64,000 nucleotides of DNA from contig JAIVAN010000003.1 of NCBI GenBank assembly GCA_020171895.1, positions 558,001 through 622,000 on the forward strand, in the 5' to 3' direction. Position 1 is the stretch's first letter. Every line of letters begins with the position of its first letter. The stretch is from Bacillus timonensis. Lineage in GTDB: Bacteria; Bacillota; Bacilli; Bacillales; Bacillaceae_L. Both the position numbers and the translations under genes were made by a program. The notes beneath the pieces are model-generated. The model saw only the letters and a program-made list of their open reading frames with translations, did not search any database and was not told the DNA's origin. Shown one piece after another: positions 44,878 to 53,836 of this stretch.

Positions 44878-45594
44878 ATGGAAATTAAGCGTTTTAAAAC
44901 AACCAATGACACTGATTTTTTAACAGAAGATTTAAAAAAGCTTTTTTCGAGCTCAAACCATATAGAGAAAGTAAAAAAAGACAACTACCTCTTTCAAGAA
45001 GGTATGGAGTCATCACAGATGTATTTAATAAAGTCTGGATTAATACAAGTTAGTAAACTAACATCAGACGGGAAAGAATTAACACTAAGAGTATGTACTG
45101 AAAATGACATCGTAGGAGAGCTTTCTATTTTTAGCGAAGAGGCAAAATATATGTTAAATGCCAAAGCACTTGAGGATAGTGAAGTAATTATTATACAAAA
45201 GGCTTTTTTAGAACAAGAACTACTAAAAAACGGTCCTTTAGCAGTAGAATTTATGAAATGGCTAAGCAATCACCTTCGAAAAACACAAACAAAATTTAGA
45301 GACCTAGTTTTAAATGGAAAAAAGGGAGCTTTATATTCCACCTTAATTCGAATGACAAATAGCTATGGAGTAAAGCAAGAAGATGGGATTCTTATTGATA
45401 TGGCACTAACGAATCAGGATCTAGCAAACTTTTGTGGTACTTCACGGGAAAGTGTTAATCGTATGTTAAGTGAATTAAAAAAACAAAATGTTATCACTAC
45501 AATAAATGGGAAAATGCACATTATAGACCTTCAGTTCCTGAAGGATGAAATCAGTTGTGAGGAATGTCCAACATATTTATGTAGTATTGACTAA
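44878..45594 (+). CDS. fnr: FNR, oxygen-sensing transcriptional regulator (Bacillus type)
   Basis: 238 aa, the same length as B. subtilis Fnr. N-terminal cAMP-receptor fold (about 25-145), a helix-turn-helix with TNQDLANFCGTSRESVNRMLSEL, and a C-terminal cluster CEECPTYLC (C-x2-C-x4-C), the Bacillus-specific arrangement holding a [4Fe-4S] cluster with an Asp from the long helix (RDL at about 141-143). ATG at 44878; an in-frame GTG at 44866 sits in the ribosome site. Divergent from the molybdoenzyme operon with an FNR box between. Confidence 0.93.
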   Translation: MEIKRFKTTNDTDFLTEDLKKLFSSSNHIEKVKKDNYLFQEGMESSQMYLIKSGLIQVSKLTSDGKELTLRVCTENDIVGELSIFSEEAKYMLNAKALEDSEVIIIQKAFLEQELLKNGPLAVEFMKWLSNHLRKTQTKFRDLVLNGKKGALYSTLIRMTNSYGVKQEDGILIDMALTNQDLANFCGTSRESVNRMLSELKKQNVITTINGKMHIIDLQFLKDEISCEECPTYLCSID

Positions 45595-45625
45595 TTTTTG
45601 AACGATTGCTTTTCTACTCATGATT

Positions 45626-45668
45626 TATGACAAAAATCACAGATAAACAAATACCTCCGATTTATGAT
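45626..45668 (+). promoter_or_regulatory. FNR box and -10 of the CRP-fold sensor gene
   Basis: TATGACAAAAATCACA (45626-45641; one mismatch to TGTGA-N6-TCACA). TATGAT at 45663-45668 is centred exactly 32 bp downstream, again the class II -41.5 geometry. The predicted start near 45675 lies before the ATG at 45703. Confidence 0.72.
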
Positions 45669-45702
45669 TATGATAGACCAGTACTTAAATGGAGGTAAGA
45701 GT

Positions 45703-46155
45703 ATGTTAGATGAACCAAGGATTTTGTTACGAGAATCCCCCATGTTCAATGAACTAAACCTGATTGATTTTGACCACCTTTTAAAGAAAATTTCAATACA
45801 TTATTACGAGAAAAATGTTTATCTTTTTAAGTATGGCGAACCATTAACTACTATCTATTTTATAGCAAGAGGGAAAGCAAAATTAGTTCAATTAGATGGA
45901 AACGGGAAGGATAAGACAATTAAATATTTACTTGAAAATGAGGTGTACCCTTTAAACCATTTTTATATGGATAATAAACACTCATATACTGCCATTGCGT
46001 TAGAAACTACCTTAGTGATTCACATACCCATTTATTTCTTTGAGCAATTATTAGCAAAATATCCTCTTATAAATGTATACCTTATTAAATCTATACAGCA
46101 TGAAATTCTTTCCATCCATAATCAATTAAATTGTGAATTTACTAAGCGGGAATAA
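45703..46155 (+). CDS. Stand-alone CRP-fold sensor domain, no DNA-binding domain (ArfM-like?)
   Basis: 150 aa. Cyclic-nucleotide-binding-like beta roll (YLFKYGEPLTTIYFIARGKAKLVQ, then helices) but no helix-turn-helix. ATG at 45703 behind TGGAGGTAAGAG; the frame is open to 45664 but that part overlaps the -10 element. Its position after fnr, its own FNR box and its size recall ArfM (YwiD), a modulator of anaerobic respiration in B. subtilis; orthology is not certain. It may bind FNR or another CRP-fold partner. Confidence 0.75.
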   Translation: MLDEPRILLRESPMFNELNLIDFDHLLKKISIHYYEKNVYLFKYGEPLTTIYFIARGKAKLVQLDGNGKDKTIKYLLENEVYPLNHFYMDNKHSYTAIALETTLVIHIPIYFFEQLLAKYPLINVYLIKSIQHEILSIHNQLNCEFTKRE

Positions 46156-46156
46156 T

Positions 46157-46188
46157 AAAAACTACCCCTATAGTTGAGGTAGTTTTTT
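46157..46188 (+). terminator. Terminator of the CRP-fold sensor gene
   Basis: AAAACTACC / GGTAGTTTT around an 11-nt loop, followed by T residues. Confidence 0.8.
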
Positions 46189-46268
46189 CGTTATACATGG
46201 GTAAGGACTAGTTGAGGATATTGCTTTACTTGTCAGAGGATAGATTGATTCATTAGAAATATACAAAT

Positions 46269-46424
46269 TTACTTTATATTGAGAGGAATAGCTTTACCTA
46301 AGTAATACTTTGAGTTTTTTTCCTGGAGCAATAACGATCTCGATTTACAGATACTTGCATTAATACCTTTTTCTTTTAACTGTTTCACTAAATCCTTTAC
46401 ACTCTTCTTATACTGATTGGTCAT
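46269..46424 (-). CDS. Small basic protein (51 aa)
   Basis: In an otherwise empty 360-bp gap. MTNQYKKSVKDLVKQL start; basic, helical, with a single Cys. GGAGGGAG lies about 14 nt upstream of ATG 46424, longer than usual. Not recognised; weak support. Confidence 0.4.
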   Translation of the reverse strand: MTNQYKKSVKDLVKQLKEKGINASICKSRSLLLQEKNSKYYLGKAIPLNIK

Positions 46425-46510
46425 TATGTAATAACAACTCCCTCCAACTGAATCATACCATTATTATGTTCAAAATAAACTAAAAAGTTTAAAATTGAGT
46501 AAAAAGTATG

Positions 46511-46542
46511 AAAAAAAGAGCCTTATTTTAACTGTAAGACTC
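46511..46542 (-). terminator. Terminator of the VanY-like gene
   Basis: GAGCCTTA / TAAGACTC (one mismatch) around TTTTAACTG, with A-run 46511-46517. Confidence 0.65.
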
Positions 46543-46547
46543 GACCT

Positions 46548-47366
46548 TTATATTTTTTTTACTTTCTTGAAATATTCTTCTAATGTCAGTTGGTTTTCAT
46601 AGATTACTTTTGCCGCTTTTTCACCTACAAACCTTAAATGCCAAGGTTCATACTGATATCCAGTAATTTGTTCTTTTCCTTTAGGATATCTAACAATAAA
46701 TCCAAATTTATAGGCATTCTCACTTACCCATATCCCCTCAGGAGTATCACCGAAAGTAGTATCTAAATTAAAATTTGCAGTCTTAGATGTAACATCAACT
46801 GCTAAACCAGTTTGATGTTCACTGTGCCCCGGTACTGCAACTACTTGCTCAGCTTTTTCCACACCAACCCTTTTCACTTGAGAATTATAGATCGCTAGCT
46901 GTCGTTCATATGACCTATAACCTGAAACCGCATAAAGAATCATTCCTTCATTTGAAGCAGATTCAAACATCTTTTCAAGTGCTACAGCTGCTTCTTCACG
47001 TATATAAGCCTTAGGAATATCTTGGTCACCGAAAGAAAAACGAACATTTGGTATGACTAAATTAGTTGGCTCGTACATAACAGGAAGTGATTGTTCTTTA
47101 TTAACTAAAGAAAGAATGTTTTCCGGATTAAGAATTACTGCAAGACCGTCACGAACTTCTATCTGATTAAAAAACTCATCTTCAAGTAAAAATTGCTCAT
47201 TATTTATTGGCTGTTTTGAATCTGAATTCTTATTATCCTCATTCTTTTTTATCGGTTGTTTTTCAACCGTTTTTTCATTGTCCTGTACATTAGGAATCTG
47301 AAAATTACTACAACTCCCCAATAAAAAAAGACAAGAAATGAATATTACCTTTAACACAAAATTCAT
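46548..47366 (-). CDS. yodJ: D-Ala-D-Ala carboxypeptidase lipoprotein (VanY/YodJ-like, M15B)
   Basis: 272 aa. Signal peptide with lipobox L-G-S-C (Cys near 19), a charged Asn/Lys-rich linker, and an M15 domain with zinc motif GHSEHQTGLAVD and EPWHLRF. Trims D-Ala from peptidoglycan stem peptides at the outer membrane face. ATG at 47366 behind AGGGTGAT. The gene order yodJ-deoD-yodL is as in B. subtilis. Confidence 0.88.
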   Translation of the reverse strand: MNFVLKVIFISCLFLLGSCSNFQIPNVQDNEKTVEKQPIKKNEDNKNSDSKQPINNEQFLLEDEFFNQIEVRDGLAVILNPENILSLVNKEQSLPVMYEPTNLVIPNVRFSFGDQDIPKAYIREEAAVALEKMFESASNEGMILYAVSGYRSYERQLAIYNSQVKRVGVEKAEQVVAVPGHSEHQTGLAVDVTSKTANFNLDTTFGDTPEGIWVSENAYKFGFIVRYPKGKEQITGYQYEPWHLRFVGEKAAKVIYENQLTLEEYFKKVKKI

Positions 47367-47429
47367 AAAATCACCCTTCAATACCTAGACAGAACTAGAA
47401 AGAACTAGATAAATTCGACAAATACACTT

Positions 47430-47584
47430 TTAATAAAGGCTTTGCTAAAGTTACATGTAAATGTTCGCTTCATCCCCATCGCTTTTTTACTTTTTCAGAA
47501 GCACAGTAAGCAACTAAGAGAATCCCAATAAAGTTAGAGTTGAGCGACCAAATGCATCACTTTCCTTTAACAAAGCCTAATTAA
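47430..47584. repeat. MITE-like element with 20-bp imperfect terminal inverted repeats
   Basis: Left arm TTAATAAAGGCTTTGCTAAAG (47430-47450), right arm CTTTAACAAAGCCTAATTAA (47565-47584); about 17 of 20 positions pair. 155 bp, no open frame, in the gap between yodJ and deoD. No transposase in the window and no clear target duplication. Confidence 0.5.
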
Positions 47585-47600
47585 CAAAATCAGAATGATT

Positions 47601-48302
47601 TTATTTATTTACAGATTCAAGTGCCACTTCAATCATTTCGTTAAAAGTGGTTTGCCTTTCTTCAGATGTTGTTTCTTCTCCAGTTAATATATGGTCACTT
47701 ACGGTTAAAATAGATAAAGCATTTCTTCCGAATTTAGCAGCTAAGGTATACAACGCTGCTGTTTCCATTTCAACTGCTAATATGCCATATTTTGCCCATT
47801 TTTCTAACTCTGAATTATCATTGTAAAACATATCACTCGTAAATACGTTTCCAACTTTTAAGTTTAAACCTTTTTCTACCCCAGAGTCATAAGCCTTTTT
47901 AAGTAGATCAAAAGTTGCAGTAGGTGCATAATCGACACCTCCGAAAGTAAGTCGATTCATTTGTGAATCAGTTGATGCACTCATAGCAAGAATGACATCT
48001 CTTACCTTTACATCTTTTTGTATTGCTCCACAAGTACCTACTCTAATTAAGTTTTGCACACCATAGCTTTGCATTAATTCATTTATATAGATTGAAATAG
48101 AAGGAACTCCCATTCCTGTACCCTGAACTGAAATTCTTTTTCCTTTATAAGTTCCTGTATAGCCCAACATTCCTCTTACATTATTATAGCAGGTTGCACC
48201 TTCTAGAAAAGTTTCAGCGATATATTTAGCACGTAGTGGATCTCCTGGTAATAATATAGTTTCTGCTATTTCATTTGGTTTCGCTTCAATATGTACACTC
48301 AC
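47601..48302 (-). CDS. deoD: Purine-nucleoside phosphorylase DeoD
   Basis: 233 aa, the B. subtilis DeoD length. Phosphorolysis of purine (deoxy)ribonucleosides. [15 protein letters not shown] at the N-terminus (phosphate site), [33 protein letters not shown] at 48302 with TGGAGGTTATAAAA is preferred over ATG 48317, which overlaps that ribosome site. Confidence 0.93.
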   Translation of the reverse strand: MSVHIEAKPNEIAETILLPGDPLRAKYIAETFLEGATCYNNVRGMLGYTGTYKGKRISVQGTGMGVPSISIYINELMQSYGVQNLIRVGTCGAIQKDVKVRDVILAMSASTDSQMNRLTFGGVDYAPTATFDLLKKAYDSGVEKGLNLKVGNVFTSDMFYNDNSELEKWAKYGILAVEMETAALYTLAAKFGRNALSILTVSDHILTGEETTSEERQTTFNEMIEVALESVNK

Positions 48303-48476
48303 TTTTATAACCTCCATTAATGCTTTTTATTTGTAGTCTTTCTAATGAACAAATATAACATACTTTATTATTGATTGAAATAAATGTCGAATTACTTTCA
48401 ACTAAATCATGAATTCTTTCATTTTATCTGTTAATTTGGGAATTATATTTATGAAGTATTAATTAGGAGGAATAAA

Positions 48477-48599
48477 ATGACAAAAGAAAATAGCAAAAAA
48501 GTTGCCCAAGCAGTACAACATGCAAACGAAACGAATCCTTCTTCAAGATCTAGGAATAGTCCCAACACATCGAAAACAGTTAAAAACAAGTTAAACTGA
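48477..48599 (+). CDS. Small Asn/Ser/Lys-rich protein (40 aa)
   Basis: ATG at 48477 behind TTAGGAGGAATAAA, an excellent site. Starts MTKENSKKVAQAV and ends in a basic tail; no hydrophobic segment. Composition recalls minor small spore proteins, but no family was recognised. Confidence 0.55.
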   Translation: MTKENSKKVAQAVQHANETNPSSRSRNSPNTSKTVKNKLN

Positions 48600-48675
48600 T
48601 TAAATTTAATTTATATACTCATCTAATTTCCGGAAATAAACGTTTCAAAATGACTACTATTAGGAGGAAAGAAAA

Positions 48676-48825
48676 ATGGGAAAGAAACATAGAAACCGAA
48701 TAAATGGTCAAAAGAAAAACAATCATATTCCCCCCGAAGCAATAGTTGCTGAAGAAACTGCTCATGGTAAGGAAGCTTCTGCTGGTAAACGTAAAAATGG
48801 TCCAGGACAAAACCCTCCTCTATAA
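48676..48825 (+). CDS. Small conserved Bacillus protein (49 aa)
   Basis: ATG at 48676 behind TAGGAGGAAAGAAAA. MGKKHRNRINGQKKNNHIPP start, basic, Gly/Lys/Asn rich. I recall similar short proteins in many Bacillus genomes, function unknown, possibly spore-associated. A perfect palindromic terminator follows. Confidence 0.65.
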   Translation: MGKKHRNRINGQKKNNHIPPEAIVAEETAHGKEASAGKRKNGPGQNPPL

Positions 48826-48832
48826 ATAAACA

Positions 48833-48858
48833 AATAACCCTTGCATGCAAGGGTTATT
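48833..48858. terminator. Bidirectional terminator (perfect palindrome)
   Basis: AATAACCCTTGCA / TGCAAGGGTTATT, 13-bp stem, between the small gene and convergent yodL. Confidence 0.75.
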
Positions 48859-48879
48859 ACATTTCTCATGATCTTATGT

Positions 48880-49197
48880 CTATCTTACAAACATTCGGTT
48901 TATCTTTTTCCAACCACCAGGCTGGAGTTTATAATACGTTTGACCGTTTCTTCCTTCATCAATAAAAAGAATATCACCTGTACTTATATATCTCGCTGTA
49001 TAATCACTCGGAATTAAATCTGATACATTAAACTTCCGATAAACCAAATCAATTGCACTTTTATGATTAGTTGCGGTGACAGTTAGACGATATACTTCTC
49101 GATATCCCTTCTCATCTCCAAAAGCAGGTGTTTGAAAAATAGTCATATCATAATCTATTCTTCTTTTCTTCGTTAGTAAAAAGAAGAATCTCTTCAT
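48880..49197 (-). CDS. yodL: YodL family protein
   Basis: 105 aa. DYDMTIFQTPAFGDEKGYREVYR, ARYISTGDILFIDEGR and GQTYYKLQPGGW match YodL, a sporulation-associated B. subtilis protein reported to perturb MreB-dependent cell shape when overproduced. Position after deoD agrees with B. subtilis. ATG at 49197; ribosome site weak (ACGGGAA). Confidence 0.78.
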   Translation of the reverse strand: MKRFFFLLTKKRRIDYDMTIFQTPAFGDEKGYREVYRLTVTATNHKSAIDLVYRKFNVSDLIPSDYTARYISTGDILFIDEGRNGQTYYKLQPGGWKKINRMFVR

Positions 49198-49549
49198 TTC
49201 CCGTCACACTCCCCCTACACATTCTTCTTTATATATTGGCTCTTTATCCTGTTTATTCCTGCATGAAAAATCCTCTAATTTTGTCGAAAAGAATTTCCCC
49301 ATTAGAAGAAACCACTTATCACAAGTATTTCTTAAGCCATATACTATTTAATAAAGGGATATATACGTTCATTTACTTCATATAAAATACCATAGCGAAC
49401 TAAACGAAAAACCTTGAGAACGTCAAGTAATGTCATGAATCGATGACAATCACAAGTCCATTTAGAAATGAATCTGTTTCATTTCACTTTCACTTATTGA
49501 ATTTTTTTCATAAGCTAGACCATTGTAAAATCAGGCAATTGTAGTTATT
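49198..49549. other. Intergenic region between divergent yodL and glpQ-like genes
   Basis: 350 bp, no gene seen. Contains a small palindrome TGTCATGAATCGATGACA at 49431-49448 of unknown meaning. Confidence 0.6.
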
Positions 49550-49567
49550 TTGAAAGGAGGAATCGAT

Positions 49568-50368
49568 ATTCGGGTAGTCGGGATCTTTTCAATTATGATT
49601 TTATTTATAGGTTCGTGTTTTTATTTTTTTTCTCCATCGTTTTCATCACATAAAATCAGCCTCATTGCTCACCGTGGTGCTACATTATTAGCTCCGGAAA
49701 ATACGATTTCTGCCTTTGATAAAGCGGTGGAACTAGGATTTGAATATATAGAATTTGATGTCCACTTGAGTAAAGACCATCATCTTGTTGTTATTCACGA
49801 CACCACGATTGATCGAACAACTAATGGAAAGGGATATGTAAAGGATCATACATTAGAAGAATTAAAACAACTTGATGCCGGAGGATGGTTTAGCCCGAAA
49901 TTTATAAATGAGGAAATACCCACATTAGAAGAAATTTTACTTCGATATCATGATAAAATAGGAATATTAATTGATATAAAAAATCCACTGCTCTACCCAG
50001 ACATTGAAGAAGAACTTATATCACTATTAAAAAACTTGAGGTTAGCAAACAAAGATAAAAATAATATAATGATTCAATCCTTTAATCACCGTACGATTGA
50101 AAAGATTAATAGTATTGCACCTAATGAATATAAGACTGGCATAATCTTCAATCAAAAGCTCAACTATCGACACCTTATTCAAATCCCCTCAGACATTGAT
50201 TTTATTAGTGTCAACCACTTTTACTTAAATAGGAAACTAGTCCATTATTCAAAATTACTACAATTAGAGGTCTTTGCATGGGGAAGTTTCACAATAGAAA
50301 GAATAGATGAGCTAATCCTTTATGGAATAAATGGGATCATTACGAATAAGCCGAAAATCTTATCATAA
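49568..50368 (+). CDS. Membrane-anchored glycerophosphodiester phosphodiesterase
   Basis: About 267 aa. N-terminal hydrophobic segment (signal or anchor), then a GDPD TIM barrel with IAHRGATLLAPENT, EFDVHLSKDHHLVVIHD and ERTTNGKG-type IDRTTNGKGYV; C-terminal ITNKP. Hydrolyses glycerophosphodiesters to glycerol-3-phosphate. Start codon is unusual: AAAGGAGG (49553-49560) is followed at 7 nt by ATT (49568); TTG at 49550 lies before the ribosome site and ATG at 49595 is 34 nt after it. Confidence 0.85.
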   Translation: MRVVGIFSIMILFIGSCFYFFSPSFSSHKISLIAHRGATLLAPENTISAFDKAVELGFEYIEFDVHLSKDHHLVVIHDTTIDRTTNGKGYVKDHTLEELKQLDAGGWFSPKFINEEIPTLEEILLRYHDKIGILIDIKNPLLYPDIEEELISLLKNLRLANKDKNNIMIQSFNHRTIEKINSIAPNEYKTGIIFNQKLNYRHLIQIPSDIDFISVNHFYLNRKLVHYSKLLQLEVFAWGSFTIERIDELILYGINGIITNKPKILS

Positions 50369-50374
50369 TAAATA

Positions 50375-50408
50375 GGGACTTGATATTCTATAAATAATAT
50401 CAAGTCCC
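50375..50408. terminator. Probable terminator between GDPD and spo0M
   Basis: GGGACTTGATATT / AATATCAAGTCCC, 13-bp perfect stem, 8-nt loop; no strong U-tract on either side. Confidence 0.6.
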
Positions 50409-50423
50409 AGTAAAAAAATAATG

Positions 50424-51194
50424 TTAAGAAAACTTATGAATCATTTTATAAAGCTTATCTCCTAGGTTAGGAATATCGTCTACATTTACTGTAAATCTTA
50501 CTTTAGACTCATCCATTTCCAATGCTTCTGCTAAAAAGCTACCTAAGCCTCTAGCTCTTCTATCAACTTCCATTAATATATCAATTTTATTTTCATCAAC
50601 ACGTAGAAACACAATTTCAAGTTCATCTAGTTTTCCACGAAACGGACCACTTGTAGGTACGAATTCAAATTCTTGAACAAATGGAAGTCTATTTTGCAAA
50701 GTATATGGTGCTTTTTCACATTCAACTTCCCTTAACTGAAAGCCCAAATCATAAACTGTATTTAAAAACGATGCCATAAGGGGCGAAGCTTTTATCTTTA
50801 CTAAATCTTTATCAGAAGGATCAACTGCATTCTTTATATCTAAGCCCGTTTGTAACCAGACCTTTGTTTTCCCTAAAGAAATAGGTGTATCAAGTGGAAC
50901 TTGAACAGAAAATGGAATTTCCTTCCTTTCGTTTACACCTATAGTAAACGGTTCATTCAATTTATATTGTTGAATACAAGCAGTTTGTGTTACTTTTGTA
51001 TCATTCGATTCTTTTACATACGTTGTCATTAATGACAAATACACTTCGTCAATTGCTTGCTCAATATTCCCACCAGTGACCTCAACTACTCCATTTAGTG
51101 TTTCACCTATAACCAAATCACTGTTTTGCAATTTAGTATCTACTCGTGCACTACCAATTCCCATACTCGCAAAGACTTTGTTAAAAAATGACAT
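50424..51194 (-). CDS. spo0M: Sporulation-control protein Spo0M
   Basis: 256 aa, arrestin-like beta-sandwich protein. N-terminal MSFFNKVFASMGIGSARVDT, LNGVVEVTGG, and C-terminal EVDRRARGLGSFL are typical of Spo0M (258 aa in B. subtilis), which affects early sporulation and cell division. ATG at 51194 behind AAGGGAGAAAAG. Single gene. Confidence 0.92.
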   Translation of the reverse strand: MSFFNKVFASMGIGSARVDTKLQNSDLVIGETLNGVVEVTGGNIEQAIDEVYLSLMTTYVKESNDTKVTQTACIQQYKLNEPFTIGVNERKEIPFSVQVPLDTPISLGKTKVWLQTGLDIKNAVDPSDKDLVKIKASPLMASFLNTVYDLGFQLREVECEKAPYTLQNRLPFVQEFEFVPTSGPFRGKLDELEIVFLRVDENKIDILMEVDRRARGLGSFLAEALEMDESKVRFTVNVDDIPNLGDKLYKMIHKFS

Positions 51195-51327
51195 TTTCTT
51201 TTCTCCCTTCGATTAAAGCATCTTAATTATTCATAGTACTATTACGCTTTAGAAAACTAAAAGTTTCAGACTATCTTTCATTTATTAAGTAATTATGAGT
51301 AATATTTATGAAAAGGGGGAGTTAATC

Positions 51328-52482
51328 ATGCAATTCATGAAAAATTTATTTAATCAGCTTAAGAATTTCTTAGTTGACGAAGATATATCTGAGGAAAAGC
51401 AATTATTAATCAGCAAGAGCGATTATATCGATCTTGAAAAAATGCTATTTGATGCATTAAGTACAAAGCAAAAAAAGCCACTTACACTTATAGGAAGAGA
51501 AAAAAACATTGTACAAGAGATAAGAAAGAAGACGAATGAGCTGAATAAAAACAATGTAACTCGAACTAATGCATATTTAAATTTTTACAATCTTCATCCT
51601 GAGATACATTGGTCTTTTTTAGCGCATATGGTCTCTCGTAATGGTGGTTGGAGTATGACAGATATAAGAGGAGAAATTCATAAGGATTTAATACCTAAGA
51701 ATAAACATTCTTTATTCTTTTTATTTTTAGAAAAGTGTAATGCATTTATTTTTAATGATGCTTATCCCCAGTTACTTTTATATGAATATAGTAAATTTGA
51801 AAAGAAATCCTTCTTTCACCTTTTAGCACATTTCAATGTTTCCTCATTTATGAAACCGATATGGTCATTCTCATATAAAAACCAAAACTTTAAACTAATA
51901 ACTACTGCTCTGATCATAAACGAACAGAATTACATCGAAAAAAACGTTTTGCAAGATCTCACTTTTAAGAAGGAAATTTTCCAATCAATTGAATTTTCAT
52001 TGCAGCAGTTATTTGGTTTTACGAACGTAATATTTCCATATCACACAAATAAAAACAACATTAGACTTATTGGTACTGAAGTAACTAACTTTACTTCACT
52101 AGAAGACAGAATAAACATTGGCAAAAAACTGTACTGTATACTATTTAACAAAAAGAACCTCAACAAAGTATTGGAATTTGCTAATACTCAACCACATACC
52201 GGCTCAAGAGCAGATTTCTGGCCTTCTATTTTCTCAAAAGAGGAAAATCTACAATCTACTAAATTCATTTATAGCCCAACATTACAAAATGCTTGGAATG
52301 ACAAACAACATATCTTTCCGCAAAAAAATGACTGGTTTGTAGATATGAGAGTGACTCATTTTTTAAAATTCCTTCCTAGTCCATCCAATTATAAAATTAC
52401 TGAAAAGTATCTGTTAGATTTAATAAAATTAACGGCATTAGACTTATCTTACGATCACATCTTAAAAAAGCATTTTTCATGA
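51328..52482 (+). CDS. DUF2515 family protein (YppC-like)
   Basis: 384 aa. The block NVTRTNAYLNFYNLHPEIHWSFLAH and SRNGGWSMTDIRGE is the DUF2515/YppC signature. Soluble, helical; function unknown. ATG at 51328 behind AAGGGGGAG; the frame extension to 51295 has no site. Its 3' end overlaps by 6 nt with the convergent YitT gene. Confidence 0.82.
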   Translation: MQFMKNLFNQLKNFLVDEDISEEKQLLISKSDYIDLEKMLFDALSTKQKKPLTLIGREKNIVQEIRKKTNELNKNNVTRTNAYLNFYNLHPEIHWSFLAHMVSRNGGWSMTDIRGEIHKDLIPKNKHSLFFLFLEKCNAFIFNDAYPQLLLYEYSKFEKKSFFHLLAHFNVSSFMKPIWSFSYKNQNFKLITTALIINEQNYIEKNVLQDLTFKKEIFQSIEFSLQQLFGFTNVIFPYHTNKNNIRLIGTEVTNFTSLEDRINIGKKLYCILFNKKNLNKVLEFANTQPHTGSRADFWPSIFSKEENLQSTKFIYSPTLQNAWNDKQHIFPQKNDWFVDMRVTHFLKFLPSPSNYKITEKYLLDLIKLTALDLSYDHILKKHFS

Positions 52483-53088
52483 AGCGACCTGTTCTTTTGG
52501 TGACATATCCATATGACTCTTATTTCTAAGTGATATTTTCTCTTTATAATAACTTATGATGCTCGAAATGATGAAAATTGAAAAGATGGAATACATGCCT
52601 TGGATAAACCCTATTGAATACATTCCTAATAAAACTACACAACCATCAAAGATAAAGTTCACTTTACCTGGATCCCACTTCAATTTACTATTTAGATAGA
52701 GTGCTAGAATATTAGCTCCACCTAGCGAGGAATTATTAACAAATAAGATGACTAACCCTATTCCAATGGTAACTCCACCCAATAATGCTCCTAGAATCGG
52801 GCTAATTTGAAGCGTAGGGATATATTGAAGGCCATAATTAAATATTGATAGAATTGATACTGCAAAAATAGTAGATGCGGTGAATTGATAACCCATTCTT
52901 AGTAAAGACAATAGATAAAAGGGAATGTTTATTAAGAAGAAAATTATTGAAAATGGTATAAAAGTTAAGAAAGAGATACTTAATGCTAGACCAGCCGTTC
53001 CTCCTGTAACTAAGTTTGATGACTGTAATATGTATACTCCTATGCTAACAATTGCGCACGCAAAAATTAATAATATGGTTCGTTTCAT
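52477..53088 (-). CDS. YitT family membrane protein (second copy)
   Basis: 203 aa, five helices. SSNLVTGGTAGLALSIS and NNSSLGGANILALYLNSK are the YitT motifs; no DUF2179 domain. About as long as the copy at 37233 but clearly divergent. ATG at 53088 behind AAAAGGC. Function unknown. The class 1 repeat array starts about 100 nt upstream. Confidence 0.78.
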   Translation of the reverse strand: MKRTILLIFACAIVSIGVYILQSSNLVTGGTAGLALSISFLTFIPFSIIFFLINIPFYLLSLLRMGYQFTASTIFAVSILSIFNYGLQYIPTLQISPILGALLGGVTIGIGLVILFVNNSSLGGANILALYLNSKLKWDPGKVNFIFDGCVVLLGMYSIGFIQGMYSIFSIFIISSIISYYKEKISLRNKSHMDMSPKEQVAS

Positions 53089-53191
53089 GGTAGCCTTTTC
53101 CCCTGTTCTTATTAGCTAAAATTTTCAACAGTATATATTGTATATGAGATTTCCTATAAGTGCACGATAAATCCGTTTATTTTTCTATTTA

Positions 53192-53450
53192 TCTACCCTG
53201 AAAATACAATTCAGCACACTAAACATGGGGTGTTAATCTGCGTTGCAGGAACCTCGCTTTCCGCAGGGCGCTTCTTGAGCCTCGGCGTTTACGCCTGTGG
53301 GGTCTCAAGCCTAGCGCATCACCTGCAGGAGTCTCGGTCCTTCCACTCCGATTAACACGGATGAATTACTTAAAGTCCAACATTCTATAAACCCCAAAAT
53401 CAAGTTCGAATTTTCACCCTTCACGGTGCAATTCTCAAATTGAATGGAAG
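53192..53450. repeat. Class 1 structured repeat, tandem unit 1 (259 bp)
   Basis: From TCTACCCTGAAAATAC to the next copy of that marker at 53451. Outer stem GTGTTAATC (53230) / GATTAACAC (53350), middle stem CCGCAGG / CCTGCAGG, inner stem TTGAG / CTCAA, apical GGCG-TTTA-CGCC. Ends with a spacer holding AAAATCAAGTTC and GGTGCAATTCT. Confidence 0.85.
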
Positions 53451-53740
53451 TCTACCCTGAAAATACAAATCTGAATATGGGGTGTTAACCTACGTTACAG
53501 GACTCTCGCTTTCCGCGGGGCGCTCCTGGAGCCTCCTCGGCCTTTACGCCTGTGGGGTCTCCAGTCCAGCGCATCTCCCGCAGGAGTCTCGGTCCTTCCT
53601 CTTCGGTTAACACGTCAAATATACTAAGGATTCAACACTCTAAAATGTAAAAAGAAACATTTATAAATTTTATGCTCCATGGTGCAATTCATAAATGATC
53701 CAACATTCTAATAGCAATGTCAATTTTTATTCACCACGGT
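53451..53740. repeat. Class 1 structured repeat, tandem unit 2
   Basis: Outer stem GTGTTAACC (53482) / GGTTAACAC (53605), middle stem CCGCGGG / CCCGCAGG, inner stem TGGAG / CTCCA, matching unit 1 position by position with paired changes. The spacer after it contains two degenerate copies of the GGTGCA box (53691, 53738). Confidence 0.85.
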
Positions 53741-53801
53741 GCATATTCTCATTTTCAATAGGCAAATGTATTTTTTTCACTTCTATTATGACGCAAATAA
53801 A

Positions 53802-53825
53802 AAACGACGAGTTGGCTCGTCGTTT
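53802..53825 (-). terminator. Terminator of yozD
   Basis: AAACGACGAG / CTCGTCGTTT around TTGG, preceded by AAAA on the left. Confidence 0.85.
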
Positions 53826-53836
53826 AATTTTATGCC

